DNA from: Leptospira sp. WS39.C2
GTDB taxonomy: Bacteria > Spirochaetota > Leptospiria > Leptospirales > Leptospiraceae
Length of the DNA stretch: 64,000 bases
Reading direction: 5' to 3'
Assembly: GCF_040833965.1 (NCBI RefSeq)
Contig: NZ_CP162142.1
Location: 2,071,001-2,135,000, forward strand
The notes beneath the pieces were generated by a model, which ran no database searches, was not told the DNA's origin, and worked only from the letters and a program-made list of their open reading frames with translations. Every line of letters begins with the position of its first letter. Positions within the stretch are counted from its first letter, which is position 1. Of the stretch, positions 1 to 10,948 are shown in pieces. A program made the translations under genes and the position numbers.

Positions 1-2573
<2,573 letters not shown>

Positions 2574-2621
2574 GGAATACTCTCCCTAGAGACAACAAAA
2601 TAATAGATGGTATGATAAACG

Positions 2622-2661
2622 AAAAAATAGAGGTGGGGACGCCTACGGCCTCCCTGCCTCT
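2622..2661 (-). terminator. Hairpin plus T-run between rplL and rpoB (terminator or attenuator)
   Basis: On the transcribed strand, AGAGG pairs with CCTCT and an inner GGGA pairs with TCCC across a two-by-two mismatch. A small GCC/GGC stem lies in the loop, and six T follow the hairpin. It sits in the 125-base gap after rplL and 49 bases before the rpoB start. Since rpoB should be co-transcribed, partial termination (attenuation), as known at this junction in E. coli, is the likely role. The role is inferred; the structure is seen. Confidence 0.65.
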
Positions 2662-2698
2662 AAGTTTTTGAAGACTGGGTTTAAAAATTGGCAACCGA

Positions 2699-3082
2699 TT
2701 AACCGGCAGCAGCAACTTCTACTTGAGCCCCAACACCTTCGAGTTTTTTCTTAATATCAGCAGCTTCGTCTTTAGAAACCCCTTCTTTCACTGATTTTCC
2801 ACCAGCTTCTACAAGAGTTTTCGCATCTGCTAATCCAAGACCAGTGATTTCGCGAACGAGTTTAATAACGTCGATCTTTTTGTCACCGTGTGCTTTCAAG
2901 ATAACATTGAAAGTTGCTGGTTCTTCAGCAGCAGCAGCGCCACCACCTGCACCCGCAACAGCCGCTACCGCAACCGGTGCAGCAGCAGAAATCCCGAATT
3001 TCTCCTCCATCTTTTTCACTAGGTCAGCAGCCTGAACTAATGTAAGACTTCCAATTTGTTCTAATAGCGCGTCAACAGACAT
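2699..3082 (-). CDS. rplL: 50S ribosomal protein L7/L12
   Basis: Stalk protein of the large ribosomal subunit; dimers bind L10 and recruit translation factors. It has 127 residues, the family's usual length. Residues 1-32 are the dimerisation domain ([15 protein letters not shown]), about 33-56 an Ala/Gly-rich flexible hinge, and 57-127 the factor-binding domain with the [14 protein letters not shown] segment. The start is ATG with GGAGA upstream. It lies 35 bases after rplJ in the same operon and is the last ribosomal protein gene before the rplL-rpoB hairpin. Nothing unusual is seen. Confidence 0.98.
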   Translation of the reverse strand: MSVDALLEQIGSLTLVQAADLVKKMEEKFGISAAAPVAVAAVAGAGGGAAAAEEPATFNVILKAHGDKKIDVIKLVREITGLGLADAKTLVEAGGKSVKEGVSKDEAADIKKKLEGVGAQVEVAAAG

Positions 3083-3117
3083 CTATATTCTCCTTATCCT
3101 ACTAATCACTATGATTA

Positions 3118-3651
3118 CTAATTGCCGTTTTTCTCGGCTACAGCATTGATGGCGCGTGCCAATGATGCCATGATTTGATTGATTCCAGATGCAATTTGCG
3201 TAGCAGGAGCGTTGATCCCACGAGCCACTTGCGCAAGAAGTTCTTGTTTGGACGGAAGTCCTGCAATCGCCTCTACTCCAGATTTACCCAAAACTTCCCC
3301 GTCCATATAGCCGGTTCTAATTTCGAGTTCCTTCTTATCTTTTGCAAAGTCCTTACATACTTTTGCTACTGCTGGAAGTGCATCCAGAGAGAAAATAGCT
3401 GCAAGTGGTCCTTTGTAAACATCCCCAAAATCAATGGAGTTGTTTTTATGTTCAGAAGACTCTTTTAATGCACGGAGGAATAGGTTGTTTTTAATTACCT
3501 TCATCTCCGATCCTTCTTTGCGAAGTTTCGCACGAAGGTTGGACATATCTTCAACAGTTAAACCGCTGTAAGATGCTAAAATAAAGTTTGGTCGTTTTTC
3601 CAAACGACTCTTTAGTTCTGATACTGCTTCAATTTTAGATGGATTTGCCAT
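3118..3651 (-). CDS. rplJ: 50S ribosomal protein L10
   Basis: Base of the ribosomal stalk: its N-terminal domain binds 23S rRNA and its C-terminal helix carries L7/L12 dimers. It has 177 residues, a normal length. Family features are the [19 protein letters not shown] segment (residues 22-40) and the [12 protein letters not shown] stretch near residue 52. The C-terminal helix ([15 protein letters not shown]) fits L12 binding. The start is ATG, 12 bases after the rplA stop. That gap is too short for the L10-binding leader used for autoregulation in E. coli. Confidence 0.98.
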   Translation of the reverse strand: MANPSKIEAVSELKSRLEKRPNFILASYSGLTVEDMSNLRAKLRKEGSEMKVIKNNLFLRALKESSEHKNNSIDFGDVYKGPLAAIFSLDALPAVAKVCKDFAKDKKELEIRTGYMDGEVLGKSGVEAIAGLPSKQELLAQVARGINAPATQIASGINQIMASLARAINAVAEKNGN

Positions 3652-3663
3652 TTTTCTAACTCG

Positions 3664-4356
3664 TTATATGTTCGCGTTTACTAGTTCTTTTACATCGACT
3701 TTCACGCCGATTCCCATAGTTGCTGCTACAGAGAAAGACTTTAGGTAATCACCTTTTGCATCAGATGGTTTGTCTTTCATAAGCGCTGCTACTACAGCAT
3801 TGATGTTATCAGAAAGTTTATCATCAGAGAAGGAACATTTTCCCACTCCTAAGTGAACCACTCCCCCTTTGTCAGGACGGTATTCAATACGACCTGCTTT
3901 GAGTTCTTTCACTGCTTTTGTTACATCAGTAGTTACTGTTCCTGCCTTCGGTTTTGGCATAAGGCCTTTACGACCAAGGACTGGACCGAGTTTACCAACT
4001 TCCTTCATCATATCAGGAGTTGCCACACAAGCGTCAAAATCAGTCCAACCACCAGAAACTTTTTCAATCAGGTCCATATCACCTACGAAATCAGCACCGG
4101 CTTCTCTCGCTTCGTTTTGTTTGTCTCCTTTGCAGAAAACTAAAACCTTAATTGTTTTCCCAGTTCCGTGTGGAAGAGAGATTGTCCCTCTTACGTTTTG
4201 GAGAGATTTATAATTAATTTTTGTCGAGATCTCTAAAGTTCCGTCGAACTTTGAGTAACTGGTCGCTTTCGCTAAACCGACTGCCTCACCAAGGGTATAA
4301 GCCTTTGTGCGATCGACTTTCTCTTTGAGTTGGATGTATTTTTTGCCGCGTTTCAT
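3664..4356 (-). CDS. rplA: 50S ribosomal protein L1
   Basis: Large-subunit protein of the L1 stalk, which binds 23S rRNA and helps tRNA leave the E site; in many bacteria it represses its own mRNA. It has 230 residues, normal for L1. The signature segment GKLGPVLGRKGLMPKPK (around residues 122-138) is intact, followed by the C-terminal VAATMGIGVKVDVKEL end. The ATG start lies 25 bases downstream of the rplK stop. Order and spacing fit the conserved rplK-rplA-rplJ-rplL block. Confidence 0.98.
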   Translation of the reverse strand: MKRGKKYIQLKEKVDRTKAYTLGEAVGLAKATSYSKFDGTLEISTKINYKSLQNVRGTISLPHGTGKTIKVLVFCKGDKQNEAREAGADFVGDMDLIEKVSGGWTDFDACVATPDMMKEVGKLGPVLGRKGLMPKPKAGTVTTDVTKAVKELKAGRIEYRPDKGGVVHLGVGKCSFSDDKLSDNINAVVAALMKDKPSDAKGDYLKSFSVAATMGIGVKVDVKELVNANI

Positions 4357-4381
4357 GACTTCGGTTCCCGTTTCTTATTGA

Positions 4382-4807
4382 TTACTCGACGTTAACACCC
4401 ATGGAACGGCAAGTTCCAGCAATGATTTTCACTGCTGCATCTAAGTCGTTCGCATTGAGGTCTTCCATCTTCGTTTTTGCAATTTCTTCTAGTTGTGCGC
4501 GTTTGATCGTTCCCACTTTCACAGTGTGAGGAGTGGCAGATCCACCTGGAATGCCAAGTGCCTTCATTACAAGAAGGGCAGCTGGAGGTGATTTAGTGAC
4601 AAATGTAAAACTTCTGTCAGAATAAACAGTGATCACTACCGGGAGTTTGAGTCCCATCTGGTTTTTAGATCTTTCATTGAACTGTTTACAAAATTCCATG
4701 ATATTCAGTCCGGCCTGACCAAGTGCGGGCCCTACCGGAGGAGCTGGGTTTGCTTTCCCTGCTTCTACTTGGAGTTTAATTTGTTTTACTACTTTCTTTG
4801 CAGCCAT
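4382..4807 (-). CDS. rplK: 50S ribosomal protein L11
   Basis: Large-subunit protein at the GTPase-associated centre, needed for factor-dependent GTP hydrolysis; it is the known thiostrepton-binding partner of 23S rRNA. It has 141 residues, the standard length. The N-terminal signature [20 protein letters not shown] (residues 20-39) is complete, and the C-terminal rRNA-binding domain ends with [12 protein letters not shown]. The start is ATG. It follows nusG by 39 bases in the usual bacterial order. Confidence 0.98.
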   Translation of the reverse strand: MAAKKVVKQIKLQVEAGKANPAPPVGPALGQAGLNIMEFCKQFNERSKNQMGLKLPVVITVYSDRSFTFVTKSPPAALLVMKALGIPGGSATPHTVKVGTIKRAQLEEIAKTKMEDLNANDLDAAVKIIAGTCRSMGVNVE

Positions 4808-4846
4808 CTCGTTTCAAGTTCCTTACTAAAAGTCAATCTATCCGTT

Positions 4847-5401
4847 CTATTGTTCCGATTTTACTTGGAGGTAATCCAACTCCACTGGAGTGGATCTTCC
4901 AAAAATTTCAACGCGGACACGAAGCCTTCCCTTGTCTGGGAAAATTTCGTCTACTAGTCCCGTGAAATTGGCAAACGGACCATCTATAATTTTCAATGTT
5001 TCTCCCACTTTAAATAGGAAACGAGGTCTCGAAACTTCTTCCGATTCCACACTTCCCACATCACTGAAAAGATTTTTGATCTCATCAAGTGAAAGTGGCT
5101 CCGGCCCTTTTCCTTTTCCGCCTACAAACGTAGACACAGAAGGTAGGTTCTGGATTTTAAACCGAAGGTCATCAGTCATATTCATCTCAACGAGAACATA
5201 ACCCGGCATGAGTTTTTTCTTCGTGACCTTCTTTTTGCCGTTTTTCATTTCGGCAACTTCCATTGAAGGAATTTTCACCGAAAAGATCTGGTCTTCCAGC
5301 TTTTGTTGTTGGACCATCTTTTCAATGTTAGTTTTCACCTTATTCTCGTGACCGGAATAAGTCTGAAGCACATACCATTTTTTATCTAAAGAATCGCCCA
5401 C
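4847..5401 (-). CDS. nusG: Transcription termination/antitermination factor NusG
   Basis: Transcription elongation factor that binds the RNA polymerase clamp and couples to Rho or ribosomes. It has 184 residues. The NGN domain covers about residues 7-120 (KWYVLQTYSGHENKV at the start, LMPGYVLVEM in the middle), and a KOW domain covers about 133-184 (GPFANFTGLVDEIFPDKGRL). The start codon is GTG at 5401, with an AGG-containing site upstream. It sits nine bases after secE, as expected. Confidence 0.97.
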   Translation of the reverse strand: MGDSLDKKWYVLQTYSGHENKVKTNIEKMVQQQKLEDQIFSVKIPSMEVAEMKNGKKKVTKKKLMPGYVLVEMNMTDDLRFKIQNLPSVSTFVGGKGKGPEPLSLDEIKNLFSDVGSVESEEVSRPRFLFKVGETLKIIDGPFANFTGLVDEIFPDKGRLRVRVEIFGRSTPVELDYLQVKSEQ

Positions 5402-5410
5402 TAACCTTAC

Positions 5411-5599
5411 CTATGTTCCTAATGCCCAGAACCACTTTAACAGTTTCAGGAAAACAAAATCCGAAGCTGATAAAAATAGGGAAAAGATAAATACTGTAAC
5501 TAGGACTACAACGGTAGAACTCACTACTTCTTGGCGCGTAGGCCAATGTACTTTTTCAAGTTCTGCTTTACATTCCTGAATGAAACTCGTAGCTTTCAT
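5411..5599 (-). CDS. secE: Preprotein translocase subunit SecE
   Basis: Small essential clamp of the SecYEG protein-export channel in the inner membrane. It has 62 residues, so it is the short single-span form. An amphipathic N-terminal helix carries the conserved [10 protein letters not shown] segment (residues 17-26), followed by one membrane helix at about 30-55. The start is ATG. It is the first protein gene of the operon, 39 bases after tRNA-Trp. No rpmG gene lies in this gap, although many bacteria have one here. Confidence 0.96.
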   Translation of the reverse strand: MKATSFIQECKAELEKVHWPTRQEVVSSTVVVLVTVFIFSLFLSASDFVFLKLLKWFWALGT

Positions 5600-5638
5600 T
5601 GATCCTTGTCCTGTTCTCTAATTCTATATTCCGTAGTT

Positions 5639-5712
<74 letters not shown>

Positions 5713-5717
5713 AAACA

Positions 5718-5791
<74 letters not shown>

Positions 5792-5837
5792 ACGTTTCCC
5801 ACCCAAGCACGGGTTTCCAAGCGAGGCTAGGTTTTTT

Positions 5838-5867
5838 ACACTATTTTAAATGAGGCTCATTGGTCAA
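5838..5867 (-). promoter_or_regulatory. Possible sigma70-type promoter for the tRNA-secE-nusG-rpl operon
   Basis: On the minus strand, TTGACC (5867-5862) is followed 18 bases later by TAGTGT (5843-5838), about 49 bases upstream of the tRNA-Thr 5' end. The -35 is near consensus and the -10 is weak. The position at the head of a strongly expressed operon supports it. No start-site data exist, so this is an inference. Confidence 0.4.
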
Positions 5868-6002
5868 TGGAAAATGAGTTTATTTCCTGGAAATGGTAAA
5901 AAAACAGGAAATTTCAAGCATTTCCCTTATCATTTTAGTTGTGGATTCCCCAGTTCGATAATAGAACCATGTGGGAACACTCACATAAATAAGGAATGAT
6001 TC

Positions 6003-6695
6003 GTGGCGAAACCGTTTGTAGAATTAGAAGCACAAATCCCCGATTTAGTAAAGGCAAAATCGAAAATTGTCGTCCGTTCGTCACGGATGAACCGCCAACT
6101 CGAACAATATGTGCTCGGACTCATTACAAATATCTTAAGTGAAGTAGGACAATCCCAATTTGTTGAAATGCTTTATACCATTTCCAAAGAACTTACCATC
6201 AACGGAATCAAAGCCAACCAAAAACGGGTGTTCTTCGAAGACGAAGGTCTCGACATCACGGACGAATCCGACTATTTCAAAGGGATCAAAGAATATTCCA
6301 AAAAGTTCTCAGAAAAAATGGCTGATGAATATGGGAAACGTTGCCTTGCTCGTGGTGTGTATGTCCAAATCAAATTCCACTATTGTTTGGATGGACTTCT
6401 TGTAGAAGTCACGAATAATACTCCTGTCATCAAAACCGAAGAAGTTAGGATGAGAGAAAAAATGAAAAAGTCCATGAACTATAATGACATCGCAGAGTTT
6501 TATATGGACAATATGGACAATACAGAAGGTGCTGGGCTCGGGATTGCTCTTATCATGATCTTACTAAAAAACGAAGGTGTTGACCCTAACCTATTTCGCA
6601 TCATCACACATGCGGACAGAACAGTTGCACGAGTCGAAATTCCATTTAACGACAATTATGTGTCGTTTCGCAGTGCTGAACTAGCAGAGATTTAA
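6003..6695 (+). CDS. Stand-alone GHKL/histidine-kinase-like ATPase domain protein
   Basis: The 230-residue protein resembles the catalytic ATP-binding domain of histidine kinases. An N-box-like segment, KELTINGIKAN (Glu63, Asn67), lies in a helix, and a G-box-like EGAGLGIALI occupies residues 175-184. There is no dimerisation/H-box, no membrane span and no sensor domain. The start is GTG at 6003 with AAGGA about eight bases upstream; no ATG alternative fits the N-terminus. It may be an anti-sigma-type or other regulatory kinase, or a partner of a response regulator elsewhere. It stands alone, divergent from the ribosomal operon. The fold is fairly clear; the function is unknown. Confidence 0.75.
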   Translation: MAKPFVELEAQIPDLVKAKSKIVVRSSRMNRQLEQYVLGLITNILSEVGQSQFVEMLYTISKELTINGIKANQKRVFFEDEGLDITDESDYFKGIKEYSKKFSEKMADEYGKRCLARGVYVQIKFHYCLDGLLVEVTNNTPVIKTEEVRMREKMKKSMNYNDIAEFYMDNMDNTEGAGLGIALIMILLKNEGVDPNLFRIITHADRTVARVEIPFNDNYVSFRSAELAEI

Positions 6696-6768
6696 TTCGG
6701 CATCCAAGTCCCCTACTCACTGAAGTTTTGGATCGACCTCCTTTGTCTAGTTTTTGAAACTGGTGGAC

Positions 6769-7536
6769 ATGGAATTAAAAGGTGCAAACATTCTCGTCAC
6801 TGGTTCAGCTGGTGGACTCGGAAAGGCAATGGCTTACCGATTGGGTAAGGCAGGTGCCAATATCATACTCTCAGACATCCAAAAAGACAAATTGGACGAA
6901 ACGGTCGCTCTCTTTCAAAAAGATGGGATCAAAACTACTGGTATTGTTGCAAACGTTGCTAAGGAAGAAGATAGCATACGTCTCATAGAAGAAGCTGCCG
7001 CCTTCCAAGGCAGTTTAGACGTTGCGATTCTCAATGCAGGCATTTTACGTGATGGCCTACTCATCCGTGTGGACAAAGAAACTGGTAAAGTCAAAGGAAA
7101 GATGGGCCTTGACCAATGGCAATCTGTCATAGATGTCAATTTGACTGGAGTTTTTTTGACTGGTAGAGAAGCTGCGGCAAAAATGGTAGAACAAAAAAAA
7201 GGTGTCATCATCCCAATCGCATCGATTGCCATGCATGGAAACTCAGGCCAAACCAATTATAGTGCAGCAAAAGCTGGAGTTGCCGCGATGACTGTCACTT
7301 GGTCAAAAGAACTTGCGAAGTTTGGTGTGAGAGTGGCAGGGATTGCTCCTGGTTTTATTGGTACCGAAATGGTTTTAAAAGATATGAACCCAGAAGCCCT
7401 CGCAAAGTGGAAATCAATCATCCCTGTGGGAAGGCTTGGTGAACCAGATGAAATTGCGTCCAGTGCAGAGTTTATCATCATGAACGATCTTGTCACTGGT
7501 GTGGTTTTAGAAATTTCTGGTGGAGTTCGAATCTAA
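6769..7536 (+). CDS. Short-chain dehydrogenase/reductase, FabG-like
   Basis: NAD(P)-dependent SDR, 255 residues. The Rossmann motif TGSAGGLG is at residues 11-18, NAG at 89-91, and the catalytic Ser152, Tyr164 and Lys168 are present (IASIAMHG...YSAAK). The C-terminal EISGG segment is typical of 3-oxoacyl-ACP reductases. I chose ATG at 6769. An in-frame TTG at 6754 would add five residues but has no ribosome site. An insertion near residues 100-112 (DKETGKVKG) separates it from standard FabG. The substrate may be an acyl thioester or another carbonyl. It ends just before an inverted repeat that looks like a terminator. Confidence 0.85.
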   Translation: MELKGANILVTGSAGGLGKAMAYRLGKAGANIILSDIQKDKLDETVALFQKDGIKTTGIVANVAKEEDSIRLIEEAAAFQGSLDVAILNAGILRDGLLIRVDKETGKVKGKMGLDQWQSVIDVNLTGVFLTGREAAAKMVEQKKGVIIPIASIAMHGNSGQTNYSAAKAGVAAMTVTWSKELAKFGVRVAGIAPGFIGTEMVLKDMNPEALAKWKSIIPVGRLGEPDEIASSAEFIIMNDLVTGVVLEISGGVRI

Positions 7537-7547
7537 CTTCGATTAAA

Positions 7548-7587
7548 CCTTTTTTGCCTTCTTTTTATACATAGACGGCAAAAAAGG
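7548..7587. terminator. Perfect 11-bp inverted repeat after the SDR gene
   Basis: CCTTTTTTGCC (7548-7558) and GGCAAAAAAGG (7577-7587) are exact inverse complements around an 18-base loop. It starts 11 bases after the SDR stop codon. The T-rich and A-rich arms could let it end transcription in the plus direction. The structure is certain; the function is inferred. Confidence 0.55.
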
Positions 7588-7601
7588 AATGCAGAATATT
7601 T

Positions 7602-7629
7602 TTGTCATTTTTTTAGCAAAAGTTAAAAA
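7602..7629 (+). promoter_or_regulatory. Possible promoter for the ArsR-type regulator
   Basis: TTGTCA (7602-7607) is followed 16 bases later by TAAAAA (7624-7629), about 57 bases before the ATG of the ArsR-like gene. The -35 is good and the -10 is poor. A later TACTGT-like element could serve instead. This is a tentative assignment. Confidence 0.25.
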
Positions 7630-7685
7630 TTTCGTAGGTAAATACTGTATGCTTTCGTCATAAGGATATAACGGAATCCTTACCG

Positions 7686-7985
7686 ATGAAAATAAAAACA
7701 GAACTTTCGAAACAACAATTGGAACAAGCAATAAAAGGAATTCAAGGGATAGCTCACCCGATTCGCTTACTTATCCTTTATACCTTGGCAAAAGAAGAAA
7801 AAACCGTAGGCCAACTTGTAGAACTACTTGGAACAAGCCAGTCAGCCGCTTCCCAACACTTAAGCAAAATGAAAAACAATGGAATATTGGAATCAAGAAA
7901 GTCTTCGAACCAAGTATTCTATCGATTGAAAGATGCAAAGTTCAAAGATTTAATCCAAACCATCGTAAAAGTGTACAAAAAGTAA
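7686..7985 (+). CDS. ArsR/SmtB-type winged-helix transcriptional regulator
   Basis: DNA-binding regulator of 99 residues, the usual size. Residues about 15-80 form a winged helix-turn-helix: GIAHPIRLLILYTLA is the first helix pair, VGQLVELLGTSQSAASQHLS the HTH with recognition helix, and NGILESRKSSNQVFYRL the wing. No cysteine or metal-binding ELCVCD-type box is present, so it is probably not a classical metal sensor. ATG start. It is transcribed alone, convergent with hldD. The target genes are unknown; autoregulation is possible. Confidence 0.88.
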   Translation: MKIKTELSKQQLEQAIKGIQGIAHPIRLLILYTLAKEEKTVGQLVELLGTSQSAASQHLSKMKNNGILESRKSSNQVFYRLKDAKFKDLIQTIVKVYKK

Positions 7986-7988
7986 GCA

Positions 7989-8960
7989 TTACTTCGCTTC
8001 TAATGATAAGAAGCGAACGTATTCCTTTATGGAATCCTGGAGGTTGGTAAAACCAAAAGGATATCCAACTTTAGTTAACTTTTCCATATCAGCGCAGGTA
8101 TAATATTGGTATTTGCCTTTGAGAGACTCTGGCATGTCCACATATTCAATGTTTATTGGCGCCTTCATGGCTTGAAAGAGTGCGGAAGCAAGTTCATTCC
8201 ATGTTTCCGCTTGGCCACGCCCAACGTTGTACAATCCGTATTTTCGTTCACTAAGAAGATAAATGCTAATTTTACTTGCATCCTTCACATATAAAAAATC
8301 TCGTTTTTGTTCCCCATCTTTGTATTCTGCTTTGTAAGACTTAAAAAGTTTCAATTTTCCAGTGTCCCGAATTTGTTCATAACCTTTAAGAACAAGGCTA
8401 CGCATATCGCCTTTATGGGCTTCCCCATAACCAAATACATTAAAATATTTAAGACCGACTAGTTTGTCAGCGATATTGGTTTTTTTGGCATATAAATCAA
8501 ATAGATGTTTAGAATAACCATACATATTGAGGGGTTTGAGATTTTCTATAGGCGCTTTATCATCATAACCAAACTCACCTTCTCCATAAGTGGCTGCACT
8601 TGATGCATATAAAAATGGAATGTTATTTTTTACAGCAAACTCCGCCAGTTTTCTCGTATAATGGAAGTTATTCTGGATTAGGTAACTTGCATTTTTTTCT
8701 GTAGTGGCAGAACATGCACCTAAATGGTAGATTTCCGAAATTTCTGATAATAGCGAATTTCCATTTTCTAAGAAGGTTTCGAACTGATCCTTTTCATAAT
8801 AGTCTTTGAAAAAATTCCTTTGGAGGTTTTTCCATTTGTCTGTTGTCCCCAGATGGTCAACGACCAGAATATCGGTATTCCCATTTTGGTTTAAGTCTTC
8901 AATGATCTGAGAGCCAATGAGACCTGCTCCGCCAGTGACTAAGGTGAGTTTTTTTGCCAT
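7989..8960 (-). CDS. hldD: ADP-L-glycero-D-manno-heptose 6-epimerase
   Basis: Epimerase that makes ADP-L-glycero-D-manno-heptose, the heptose donor for lipopolysaccharide core. It has 323 residues, the family's length. The Rossmann motif TGGAGLIG is at residues 9-16, the catalytic pair Tyr147...Lys151 (MYGYSK) is intact, and the family segment YLKYFNVFGYGE-like (GLKYFNVFGYG) occurs near residue 169. An RDFLYVKD segment follows, as in HldD. ATG start with AGAGAA just upstream. It converges on the ArsR-like gene with three bases between the stops. It shares strand with the upstream ubiD-like gene but is separated by 162 bases containing two hairpins. Confidence 0.93.
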   Translation of the reverse strand: MAKKLTLVTGGAGLIGSQIIEDLNQNGNTDILVVDHLGTTDKWKNLQRNFFKDYYEKDQFETFLENGNSLLSEISEIYHLGACSATTEKNASYLIQNNFHYTRKLAEFAVKNNIPFLYASSAATYGEGEFGYDDKAPIENLKPLNMYGYSKHLFDLYAKKTNIADKLVGLKYFNVFGYGEAHKGDMRSLVLKGYEQIRDTGKLKLFKSYKAEYKDGEQKRDFLYVKDASKISIYLLSERKYGLYNVGRGQAETWNELASALFQAMKAPINIEYVDMPESLKGKYQYYTCADMEKLTKVGYPFGFTNLQDSIKEYVRFLSLEAK

Positions 8961-8999
8961 TTCTCTGATGATTCTTTTTTCCTAACTGAATCCATCTAT

Positions 9000-9029
9000 C
9001 ATCTTTTCATCCTATCGATTGAAAAGATG
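9000..9029. repeat. Perfect 10-bp inverted repeat upstream of hldD
   Basis: CATCTTTTCA (9000-9009) and TGAAAAGATG (9020-9029) are exact inverse complements around a 10-base loop, 40 bases upstream of the hldD start. No T-run follows on the minus strand. It could be an operator for an HTH regulator or an mRNA hairpin in the hldD leader. Confidence 0.5.
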
Positions 9030-9078
9030 AATCCTGGTTTTGCCGTTTTTCATGAGCGGTGAATTGCCAAATTTACCC

Positions 9079-9101
9079 TTTGGAAACCAATTGGTTCCAA
9101 A
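9079..9101. repeat. Hairpin downstream of the ubiD-like gene
   Basis: TTTGGAAACC (9079-9088) pairs with GGTTCCAAA (9093-9101) with one bulged base and an AATT loop, 22 bases past the ubiD-like stop. A seven-T run follows it on the plus strand (about 9105-9111), whereas the nearby genes are on the minus strand. Its role as a terminator for the minus-strand gene is therefore uncertain. Confidence 0.4.
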
Positions 9102-9122
9102 AGATTTTTTTAGACAACTGGC

Positions 9123-10895
9123 TCACAAAGAATCTATCCATTTGCCAAATCGCTTCTCAACCAATTTTACTGTTTCTGGTAAGGGAGTGAGAACTTCTGG
9201 GATCCAAGGTTTCATGCGGCAATCAAAGACTATGGGGATTTGGTAGGAGATATGATTGCGAATGGTTTCTGTCCGCGCATACACATCAGAGGCAGGTTCC
9301 ATTCGAGTAAACATAGTCCATATAAAATCTGAATCCGATTTCACAGCATCTTCTGAATCATCCACAAGAAAGACATAGGAAAATGAACCTAAGTCTTCGG
9401 AAAGTAAAGTTTCTGCCAAACGATCATTTGGTTGGAACTGGGAACCTTGGATCACAAGAACTCCAGGTAAAAAAACTTTTGGGTTTTGGAAACGTTTGTC
9501 TTTTAACCTTCCACTGAATTCTTTTGGAAGGTTTTTGTTTGAGACGGGTTTGTTCGGATCTGAGATTCCCATCCAAAGTAATTTACTCCCTTTATTCACT
9601 GTCCCACTGGTATAATCTAATGTGTCTTGGCTGATGTTGCTAAAAATAAAAAAATCTGTGCTCGGGTCCGAACGTTCCGTAATCACTTGGAATGTTTCTG
9701 AAAAGTTTTTTAGATTCACATGTTCATTTGTAACAAGTAAACATTTTGTAAGGGATAATTGCCCTTCTCCTAGGATTCGGAGTGCTCCCATAAAAGCTTC
9801 TCTGTAATATCGTTCTTTGACGATTGCTGCTGCCAAGGAATGGACACCAGATTCTTCATAGGCCCAAACACCTAACACCTGTGGCATGACTAGCGGGAAC
9901 ATAGGAGATAATAAATCTTGTAAAAACTCGGCTATGTAATGGTCTTCTTGGGGAGGCCTTCCTACAACGGTTGCCGCCCAAATCGCATCCTTTCTATGAA
10001 GGATTTTAGACACATCTAAAAATGGATAATCATGTTGTAAGGAATAATATCCGTAATGGTCACCAAAAGGACCTTCTGGCTTCCGTAATTTCGGTGGGAT
10101 CGATCCAATGAGAGCAAAATCGGCATCTGCAACTATGGGGTAAGGTGAAACCGTTTTGTCTTTTTTCATCCTTAGTTTTTCACCCATAAGAAATGAAGCA
10201 AAGACTAGTTCAGGAATCTCCTCTGGGAGTGGTGCCACGGCCGCTATGGTAAGAGCTGGAGGACCGCCAACATAGACATGTGCTGGGAGAGCTTTGTTTT
10301 CTTTTTCCGCTTCGTAATAGTGGAACCCACCTCCTCTATGGATTTGGATGTGCATCCCTACCGTTTTTTCTCCAAAAAGTTGGACGCGGTACATCCCTAA
10401 GTTCCCGCTCCCAGAACTTGGGTGTTCGGTATAAACAAGTGGTAGAGTCACAAAAGGACCACCATCTTTTGGCCACGAAACAAGCCCTGGAAGCTCCTCC
10501 ACATTGGAAACCTGGCCTTTGAATATGGGGGCTCGCCTGACCTGTTTCAATCCAACTTGAAAGGGCAAAAGGCCGAGTGAACGTTCTTTCCATAATTTGG
10601 AAAAACGTGGAGGGAAAATTTCCTTTGCGAGTTTGGCAAGCCTTGCGATGGTTTGGACAGGTTTTTCTCCAAATGCCAAATGGATTCTTTTTTCAGAGCC
10701 ATAGAGATTGGTAGCCACGGGGAATTTGGTTCCCTTTACATTGGTGAAAAGTAAGGCAGGGCCTTTTTTTGCAACCACGCGCCTTTGGATTTCTGCCAGT
10801 TCTAAATTCGGGTCAACAAGTTCAGAAATGACCTGCAGTTCTCCCTCCTTTTGCAAAAGTTTTACAAAATCATTCGTAGATCGTAGTGATGCCAT
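9123..10895 (-). CDS. UbiD-family prenylated-FMN decarboxylase
   Basis: Predicted (de)carboxylase using prenylated FMN. The 590 residues match the long UbiD forms. Visible family segments are GNLGMYR (164-170), HRGGG (186-190), the acidic GEKLR segment with Glu239, and PEGPFGDHYGYY (273-284) with the conserved Glu274. Likely roles are a decarboxylation in menaquinone synthesis or an aromatic-acid decarboxylation. Leptospira uses menaquinone, which favours the first, but nothing nearby proves it: no ubiX or mqn gene is in the window. ATG start. The gene is divergent from the App1-like gene, with 53 bases between the starts. Confidence 0.88.
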   Translation of the reverse strand: MASLRSTNDFVKLLQKEGELQVISELVDPNLELAEIQRRVVAKKGPALLFTNVKGTKFPVATNLYGSEKRIHLAFGEKPVQTIARLAKLAKEIFPPRFSKLWKERSLGLLPFQVGLKQVRRAPIFKGQVSNVEELPGLVSWPKDGGPFVTLPLVYTEHPSSGSGNLGMYRVQLFGEKTVGMHIQIHRGGGFHYYEAEKENKALPAHVYVGGPPALTIAAVAPLPEEIPELVFASFLMGEKLRMKKDKTVSPYPIVADADFALIGSIPPKLRKPEGPFGDHYGYYSLQHDYPFLDVSKILHRKDAIWAATVVGRPPQEDHYIAEFLQDLLSPMFPLVMPQVLGVWAYEESGVHSLAAAIVKERYYREAFMGALRILGEGQLSLTKCLLVTNEHVNLKNFSETFQVITERSDPSTDFFIFSNISQDTLDYTSGTVNKGSKLLWMGISDPNKPVSNKNLPKEFSGRLKDKRFQNPKVFLPGVLVIQGSQFQPNDRLAETLLSEDLGSFSYVFLVDDSEDAVKSDSDFIWTMFTRMEPASDVYARTETIRNHISYQIPIVFDCRMKPWIPEVLTPLPETVKLVEKRFGKWIDSL

Positions 10896-10948
10896 AAAAA
10901 GGAATAGACGGCTCCTTGTTTTCTTAGACGCTTAAGGGCATAAATTCT

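Noticed and set aside
7543..7731. A 62-residue minus-strand frame in the gap before the ArsR-type gene
   Set aside because: It covers the inverted repeat and the start of the ArsR-type gene on the opposite strand; low-complexity sequence without family marks.
9040..9246. A 68-residue plus-strand frame between hldD and the ubiD-like gene
   Set aside because: It runs over the conserved C-terminus of the ubiD-like gene on the other strand and has no ribosome site.
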